From contig CM072889.1 of the NCBI GenBank assembly GCA_037013685.1, positions 2,861,976-2,925,975 of the forward strand: a stretch of DNA of 64,000 bases. Direction: 5' to 3'. The notes beneath the pieces are model-generated. The model ran no database searches, had not been told where the DNA came from, and was given only the letters and a program-made list of their open reading frames with translations. The DNA is from Acridotheres tristis. Lineage: Eukaryota; Chordata; Aves; Passeriformes; Sturnidae. Both the position numbers and the translations under genes were made by a program. Shown here piece after piece: positions 56,022 to 64,000 of the stretch. Position 1 is the stretch's first letter. The number at the start of each line of letters is the position of its first letter.

Positions 56022-56924
56022 TGATTGTTGCCATCTGTTCCCTTAGAAGTGTGGCTTCTCATGCCAGTGGTTAGGTTACTAAATTCTCCCTGATATTAAT
56101 ACCAAGTAAAGAATGTAGCCGTGGCTGTGGGTGGAGCAGATGCTCGCCCTGCACTCCAGCATGCGGTGCGTGTCTTCTGGGCCAGCGAAATAAATAACAG
56201 GGGGAGCTGGGCTCACAGCCACCAGCTGATCTGGCTCTGGACTAACTGGAACGACTCCCCAGCTTTGGTGAAACCGTGCTGCTTGACTTTCCTTGCCCTC
56301 TGGTGAAGGCTTGCTAAGATAAAGTGATTAATCCAAGCATGCTCTTCTGGCCAGCTCCAGAGCGAGCAGGGAAAGTGTGGAACTGTGGAGCATTTCCTTG
56401 ACTAAATGCACGAGGAGGTAACGTGCAGAAAGAGTCAGAAATATTTAGCAGGTCATCAAAATGTGCTTCATGTCTACATGTTGCTGGAACTGAAGGAAAC
56501 ATCTGTCTCTTGTTAGCAGCTACACAGCAATGAGCCATTTCATATTGCTGTATCTATGAAAAGCCTTAAAGGAATGTGGGGGATCATTTTTAGAGCTGGG
56601 AAGAGCTAGATTCTTCAAGGACAATTCTGAGCTTGATTAACATTTCTGTTTATTGTAATTGAGGAACGATCTTATTTTTGTCACTCTTTTTCCTGCTCCA
56701 GATTCTGGAGTGAGGCAGCACAGCTCTTGTGTGGATTTGGATGCTGGCTATTCTAGGGATTGATGGTTTTGCTTTAAATTAACTCTGTCCTGTCTCTGGA
56801 GAAAATTATTCAAGTACTGGCTCAGTCCAAGAAAATGCAGATTTTACAGATAAAAATGTTTATCCCAAATACAGGTTCCTACATTGTTCTGCAAAGTCCA
56901 GGAGTGTCACTCTGACCTGACAGT

Positions 56925-57004
56925 CTGGTGCCCCTGCCCATGGCAGGGGGCTGGAACTAAATGATCTTTAAGGTCCCTTCCAACCCAAACCATTCTGTGA
57001 TTCT
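56925..57004 (+). mobile_element. CR1 LINE 3' tail fragment
   Basis: Only the last 80 bases of CR1 remain: TGCCCCTGCCCATGGCAGG, GGAACTAAATGATCTTTAAG, TCCCTTCCAACCCAAACC and the terminal ATTCTGTGATTC. It lies in the DCX intron in the sense orientation. Confidence 0.9.
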
Positions 57005-60000
57005 TGCTTTGTCCCATCTGGCATCCTGCACATTAGTTACTGCCTGGTGCAGCTTCAGATACACAAAAAATCGCATCTGTCTGCCAAAGCTTTCCTTTCC
57101 ACTTGCCTCAACACAGCACTTCTCCTTCCTCAGATTCAAGTTTGAACATGAGAGGGTGACTGTCCAGCTGCACTGTCCACAGACACAGTAACCTGCTGAA
57201 AGTGAGCAGTGATCCCACGAGTGATGCACTGGAAACCTTGGGAGAGAGCAGGGAAAGAGGAAGGAGAGAGTCAAATGCCCTGTGCTCGCTGAGGTGGTGA
57301 CACCTGGGCACAGGACCCTGCCCTTTGTGTCACAGCAGCTGTGTAGAGGGTTTCATTTTAGGTCTGGCCTGAGAGCAGCTCCCTGCTCATGCTGACACAG
57401 AGTCCTGCTGTTCTCCCAGCTGGGAAGGGGGGTCTTAATCTGAACCTGTGAGTGGCCTCAGTTCCTTGAGAGCTGCTGGCAGTTTGGAGGGAGATGTTGC
57501 TTTGGATGGTGCAGGAATAGGGATGCTCCATGAGCTTCCATCAGACTCCTCTCTTCTCCCTCTTTTAGCTGTTTTCAGGAGCAAGTGGTGATTCCCTTCC
57601 ACCTCTGGCAGGAGAGCAAGACAGGATCAGCCCTGATATGACATTTCACTCCTTTCTCTGGCGTTCTAATTCACTATTTTATGAAATGAGATATTTGATT
57701 GCACGTTGGAGACATTGCTGGGAGTTCCAGTGTGTGCAAATGTACACCCAGTAATGCAGTTCTTGAAAACAGTGAGACTGTGATTTGGCAATAATGGGAT
57801 GTTTGATATTTGTTTGCAGCACCAATTGCTGTTGAAGCTTCTTGAAGAGCAAACCTGGTTGCCCAAGGCATTCTTTTTAGTGGAAGGTTTCCTTCAATGC
57901 TTGTTTATTATAGATGTGTGTTCTAATGTGGAAGTCAGAGCTAGAGGCTAATGCTGGCTGTTAGGGTTTCCATGACATACTGCTCCATAAAATCTGACCT
58001 CCTGACATGACATTAGGGGGTTTTGCATGTCTGATGCTGACATTAGAAAGAGATTACTGCGTGCATGATTCTGACAAACAGCACTTTATTTTCAGGAGGA
58101 AATATTCATGCAAAAATGCAAGCTGCTGAAAGCTGAAATACTGACAAGAATCCTGACAGTCTGTCTCTTTGAGTGCCATCAGAGGCACGTTGCTCCCTCT
58201 GTTGTGAAATGATAAAATTTACAAAAGGAACGTACAAAGGGAAATCATCCTCCCTCAGTCCACGAGCCGGAACTTAATGAGGGGAGATGATTATTTTATT
58301 TATAGGCATTTCCATAGTGCTCATCAGTGGAGTAATCAAGATGCTTTAGAAGTACAGACAGTGGTGGCAGTGACAGGGTGGTGTGTGAATAATTACATTT
58401 CTGTGCACTGCAGACCTGCTGCAGTTGGAGTGCAAAAGCAGCTAATTGAGAGCTGGTGGGCTGCGTTTGAATAAATGTAGCACTCAAAACAATAGTGGGA
58501 TTAGGTTATTTTAATGAAATTGTGTCTTTTTATGTCTTGGGCTGGCTGGAGAAATATGGCCTTTGAAGCTGCTAAATTAGCATCTTGTGTTTGAGTAGTT
58601 TATTTAACTTGCACATATTTCTAATCTCCTTCCCTCCCTGGAGCAAATCTTCATCTTTTGATGCACACCCCTGAGCTCAAAAGGTTTTTCAAATAGTTGA
58701 CCAAAAATGAGTCTTGGCAGGGGATCACAACAGAGATTTACCTTTGTAACTTCTATGGCTGTACAGGAAATGGTGTGGGTCAAGGAATTCAGTGCATTAA
58801 ACAAATGCTATCATGGGCCAAATTCAGTGCTTGGTTCCATGACTCCAGCTGCTGTAGAGCTGAGATGTGTAATACATGCAATTAAAACTCACACATTCAG
58901 GGTTTAATTTGGTCAGGCCTGTGGAGAACAGTTATTTTGGTAGATTCTTCCTCCTTTTTAAAACTCTCAGTTCTACCCAATGTCCCAAGCAAGTCTGGGT
59001 TCCTGGGAGCAGTGGCTGCTCCACAGACACAGATGACAGCTCCTGCCTCGTGTCGTTAACCAACCAAACTGGAAAGCAGGATCTGAGACCCTGCATGAAG
59101 CTGCTTTCTGATAATTTGAACGCAGCAGGCTGAGCTAGACTTTGCAGAGGTTGTGTAGATTTGCTGTCCTGAGCTCCTTCCCCACCATGGTGCACAGGGG
59201 GTCGGTGCTCTCTGGGGAGAGCAGCTGCTCCATCACTGGCTGCTGCCAGCACCTTGTTTACAGGTGGGCTCTGCCTGCATTCCTCCCTGCTTCTGAGTGA
59301 CCTGTGAAAGATGATGTCTTCTATGCACACTGAACTTCTCTTTTCCTGCCCTGTATTTTATTCCAAGGTCTGAGAGTTGTTCTGCCTGAAGAGATGCAGT
59401 GACAAAAATCAGTCCCTTTTTTTTGGTCATTGGCTGAGTTTGGTGATACTCTGGCATTAACAGAAATTCATCAGACATGTTCAGTTGTACTTTAGCATTA
59501 AGATTTTTTTTGTAATGTGGAATTTCTTCTTTTTCTCATGGCTGTTTTGTTGCCATGCCTTAATTAACTATACACCCCTTTGTGTCACCCAACAATTATC
59601 ATCACCAAAAATAAGCAGAATAGGTGCTGTTCAGAGCAAGGACAGCTTGTGTGCTTCAGTTGCACATAAACAGAGATATTCTGGTCAACAAGCAGGGAAC
59701 AGATTGTGGTTTTAGCCAGGATAACGTGCAGTGATGTCCTCAGTCTTTGAAATCTTCAAACACAGGGAGAAGTCACCCATGCTCAGCTCGTTGGCTGTTC
59801 CCTTGCCCAGGCACAGTGCTGCTGCTCCATCTGAGTGTTAGCTGTCTCATCAGATGAAATTACATCCATTTCCATATGTCAGGGCACTTGTGACTGTGCT
59901 CCCAAAAGAATTTCCAGTCTTAATAAAATGGTCCCCTCTAGCAGCCTTAGTTTTGATAAGGATATCGAGTGGCAGGTGATGAGGGGAGTTCATTCTCTGT

Positions 60001-61654
60001 TTGCAAAGCTGATGCCAGTGCCCCGGGGGCCAGCCCACCTCTCCTGGCCAGGCAAGAAGTTGCCATTTCATTTTAGATTTCCTGCACTGAGGAAGGGCAG
60101 CAGCCACAGAGGGAAGCAGGATGACAAAGCTAACAGCAAGTTTAAGGTTGGGACTTTGTCATCAAAGTCAATAAATTAGTGGATAAAGCATCTCCTAAAT
60201 ACTGCACTAAGCCATCAAATTGCACTGGAGAAGCCAAACTTTGGACTTGCTGCACTGATTTTAAGCTGGTATTTGGGGCAAAAAAAGTAGTAAAAAATTA
60301 ATCACTCAAGTGTTGATACAAGCAGTGGACCAAACTCTTCCAGGATAATGTAATCTATTGATTGTATTAATGAAATTGTATCAATGATACACGGAACAAG
60401 GTTCGTACTGAAATATAAAAATGTCTCCAACAGCTGTAGTCTGTAATTGGTGCTCAGGAAGGAGGTGACACCTGAGTGACTGTACCCAGTAGCATCTGCA
60501 TTGCTGGAAGATCAGAGGGAACTATTCCCTCCAGAGCCCTGACAGGAGTTAACTCACACCCTGAGGCAGCAGGTTCAAGGTTACAAAGTGAGCAAATTGC
60601 TTTGTGTTGTGTTGAGGGGAAGGGCGTCAGAACAACTGCTCCTTCCAAGTGGTTGTCTGGCCTTTAGGATACTGAGAAACCTCATTGAAATGAGTGCAGA
60701 ACAAGCAGCTCCATGCACTCGTGTAAAGCTGGAATTTAGCCTGGAAGGAAATCAGGGAGGAGCAGGAGAGGGGTGCTCTGGATCCCACCTTCTGCTAAAG
60801 CTCCTGCAGCAGTCAGTGCCAAGGGGAGCAGCGAGCCCCACCTTCCATCCGTGCTGCACAAAGCTGGAGCAGCAATCGTGGCTCTGGTTTGCATCTGTTC
60901 TCAGCCCTTCCCTCTCTGAGCCCGGTGCCGAGATTTGCCAGGCCCTGTGTAAATCTCCCATTCGGACAGCAGGAGGACAGGTCTGGATGGGCAGAGGAAT
61001 TGAGCCGGCAGGATCCCTGCCCGCATCTCTCAGGCCGGGATTAAGCCCAGCCTGGCTCCTCCCCAGGGCTGTGCAGATGCTCTGGCTTTGGGTGCTCGCG
61101 TGAGATTATTCCTCTGCAGCAGCCGTGTGTCAGGAGAGGAGGATCAGTAATAATGGATGGGCTGGAGAACTTGTGAACCCAAGTCACTTCCAGAGCCAGA
61201 CAGCACAACCTAGTTCTCCATCTTCAGGGAGCTCTCAGTGCAAGCTGGAGGTTCAGCTCTGCCTGATTCATGCAGTGACTAGACACTAACACAGACAAAA
61301 CCAATTAGTCCACAGGTATCCCACAAGGATTTTAGCACTCACTAGAATGAATAAGCCGAGCTTCCATGAGTGTGTGTCTAAGTACTCATGGTAAAATATT
61401 CAGAAGACTTTCCAAGATGTTATTTAGAAACCTTGTACTTATTAATTTCTGTTTCCTCGTGTCTGTGGGCCACAGAATCTGAGTGAAGAGGGGGAAATTC
61501 ACAGTCTGGAACACTGTGAATCCTAATTCTTGTGCTTCTTAAAGCAAGCACAGGCTGATCTCAGCAGCTGAACTCTTGACCAGACCTGTTCTGTGAGCAT
61601 TGTACTGACCTGGCTACCACTGGTGTGGTCTCTGACCCCTCCCTGAGATATAGG

Positions 61655-61866
61655 TAGTGATGGAAACAGGGGAAAATGGATTTAAACTGTCAGAGGGAAG
61701 ATTTAAATTAGATATTGGGAAAAAAAATTCTTCCTTGTGAGGGTGGTGAGGCCCAGGCACAGTTTGCCCAGAGAAGCTGTGGCTGCCCCACCCCTGGCAG
61801 CATCCAGGTGACAATAAATGAGCTTTAAAGTCCCTTTCAACCCAAACCATTCTATAATTCTGTGTG
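61655..61866 (+). mobile_element. CR1 LINE 3' end, internally deleted
   Basis: The fragment contains GGAAGATTTAAATTAGATAT, GTGAGGGTGGTGAGGCCCAG, TTTGCCCAGAGAAGCTGTG and CCACCCCTGGCAGCATCCAG. It then jumps to AATGAGCTTTAAAGTCCC, AACCCAAACCATTC and TATAATTCTGTG. Against the usual 3' consensus it lacks the segment between the 'valine-like' GGCTTTGG block and the ATGATCTTTAAGG block. It lies in the DCX intron in the sense orientation. Confidence 0.85.
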
Positions 61867-63752
61867 TAGAGCAAGGGGAGACAGTGGAGGACATCATCCT
61901 GCAGACTTTGCTGGGTGTTTTGCCATTGCTTTGCCTCACTCTCAAGTTCTGGAGGAGGTGTGATCCTCCTGCCTGCCATCCACAGGGCTTTGGTGCTGTG
62001 TGCTCACTGCTGTTCTGCAGATCCTGCCTGTGCTGAAGATCTCAGCTAAATCTGTTTTTCTCTCGAGGCAGCGAGGCTCCCAGTCCACAGGCAGGCTCCA
62101 GAGTTGCTGTTTGCTGGAAATGGTTGATTTTAGAACCATACACTGACCACTCTCCACATGAACACCTGCTCCTCATGTCACAGATGGCAGGCTGTCAAAA
62201 ATATTGAAAGATGCAGTCAGAGCTGACCTGGTGACCTGGGAGTACGTGGCCCCTGGTTCTGCATCCTGGTGCTATTCACACCCCAAAAGAGATGTATGCT
62301 AAAAATTCGATCCTCAGTAGCATCTTTATTTTAGCAGTTCTCTCTGTCATACAGAGTGACATGTTCCCTTTTCACTCTGAATCCCAAGAGGAAAGGGGAT
62401 TATTCACTGTAGTGCCAGAGGGCTTATCTTGGAATAAATGGGCTGAAAATGAGCAAGGGAAATAAGGCTGAATATCTGGAGCTGTGGACAGGCCAAGAAA
62501 GCCTTGTTGTTTTTTCCATTGTGAGTTTGTGTCATTGTGTGAAATTTATGTTTCTGGTTCCTTTTTGATGCTTCAGCAGCAATCCCACCACTGTGAATGA
62601 GAGTTCTCCATGCTCTGAGAGGGAGAAGCTTACACTTAAAATATCTTAACTTAATACACTTACAATGGTGTGGATTCTTGTAAATGTCTTATTTTGATCA
62701 CTTGGAATAATCAAATATGTGAATTTCCCCTGTTTGTAATGGGGAAATGTCTTGCTGGTGTGCCAGGGTCCTTAGTGTTAGGCTGTGGCATCACACATTA
62801 TTTTTGCTCACCTCTCCTTACCTGCAGTAGCTCAAAGATTGAGCAAATACCCCCTGAATTCCCTCAGGGGGACACACCTTGAGACTCTCCTGGTGGTTGG
62901 TGCCACGTTCCACATCTTGTTGCAAGTTCACCTCTTTTCCTTGACTGCCTGAAACCACTTCCTCTCTTCCCTTCTCAGCTCTTACTGGCCTTCAACCAAA
63001 AAAGCTGTTTCCACTCAGTGGCAGGTAAGTTATGACACACTTCACACTTTTCTCCAGGAAAAACCTGCTCTGGGTGTGAATAAAGGCAAACAACCAGGTG
63101 ACATTTCTGGTGAGGAATGGTGTGGTAGGGCTGTCAGCCAGCACAACAGCATTTCCTTCTTTCTTGCCTCTGAAACTGCACATGGGCTCAACCAGTGATT
63201 TTTGTGTTAGTACCTGAATCTTGATGGAGCTTACATATTAAGGAAATTAATCTGTGCTGCAAAGGGCCCTGTGAGTGTGAGAGGTTCTCAAAACCCTCCT
63301 CACTGTTTTTTGGCCACGATGCCAGTGACCCAAAGGTGTTTTAATGGGTGAGGAAGGGAAGGAGGGATAGCCTTGCTCATGTGCAGAGGATGCAGCCTCC
63401 ATCCACCCTCTGCTCTGCCAGGAGTGACAAAAGACACACAGAAATGTGTGCCACAACAGCGTGCCTAAAGGAGATGAGGAGGAAAAAAAAGTGTTGGATG
63501 CAATCCCTGGAGCTTTTTAGAGCTGGCCAAGGTAGGTGGGGAGGTGCAGAGAGGAGCTGTGAGAGCTCAGGGCTTTCCCAGGGCTCCTCAGGCTGCAGAA
63601 ATCGATTAAAGTAGAGCTGGAACTGCAGCTCTGCTCAGGCTGAACAGGGAGGAATAAGCAGGGCTAATTCAGAGCATTCTCTGAGCCACAGGCACACCCT
63701 GCTCCCTGTCAATGTGCAGCCAGGCCCTGCTGGATGTTATGTACTGGACATA

Positions 63753-63774
63753 TAATAATAATAATAATAATAAT
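63753..63774. repeat. (TAA)7 microsatellite
   Basis: Seven copies of the trinucleotide TAA, uninterrupted, in the DCX intron. Likely polymorphic. Confidence 0.95.
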
Positions 63775-64000
63775 CTATACTATTAAACTAAGTTCTAGTT
63801 CCCTGGTTAACTGCAAACACTGTGTGTGTGAATAAACACATTTTTATCTGTATAAATACATTTTACTAAGTGTTGTACAACACAGCTCTGCTGCTCAATT
63901 TGCTGTCTAAGCAATCTTAACTCTTCCTGCAGTTAAAGAATCCCTGGGACCATTGTGCTCTGATATCCTCGAGCCATGTTATTGTTTTTTGTTCCCTAAC

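Overview
The window is avian nuclear DNA. It is a low-gene-density vertebrate locus with spliced genes, several CR1 LINE 3' ends whose consensus is typical of birds, and one solo LTR of a type I recall from songbird genomes. There are no operons, no prokaryotic signals and no long uninterrupted genes. Two genes are recognised with good support. The first is SERTM2, a 91-residue single-pass membrane microprotein in one coding block on the minus strand near 16.5 kb. The second is DCX (doublecortin) on the plus strand, with its first two coding exons at about 45.2 and 55.6 kb. The remaining DCX exons lie beyond the right edge. In human Xq23, SERTM2 (formerly LINC00890) is a divergent neighbour upstream of DCX, so the layout here matches the conserved X/avian-chromosome-4 block.

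Layout. 1-16.4 kb is mostly unique non-coding DNA with two CR1 fragments and simple repeats. 16.45-16.73 kb is SERTM2. 16.8-36.9 kb is a long intergenic stretch with an 8-bp minisatellite, a 61-bp tandem duplication, a reverse CR1 end and a diverged repeat pair. 36.9-39.1 kb on the minus strand holds two exon-like open stretches that I cannot assign firmly. One has a very good splice acceptor. The other resembles the C-terminal beta-barrel of transglutaminases. They are separated by a 424-bp solo LTR and an enhancer-like SOX/POU block. 39.8-40.0 kb is a 33-bp minisatellite. 43.2-43.7 kb carries a plausible DCX non-coding first exon with a strong donor. 45.2-45.6 kb is DCX coding exon A, immediately followed by about 560 bp of TGTCCGTG-type minisatellite and a G-rich tandem repeat. 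53 kb, still inside the same 10-kb intron, holds a 12-copy 23-bp minisatellite. 55.6-55.9 kb is DCX coding exon B. 55.9-64 kb is intron with two CR1 ends.

Most open frames in the window are accidental, or are produced by the tandem repeats and CR1. No RNA genes were recognised. I found no convincing undescribed system. The items most worth checking are the two orphan exon-like stretches at 36.9-39.1 kb, and the two minisatellites around DCX exon A that together array 19 CACCTG/CAGGTG E-boxes.
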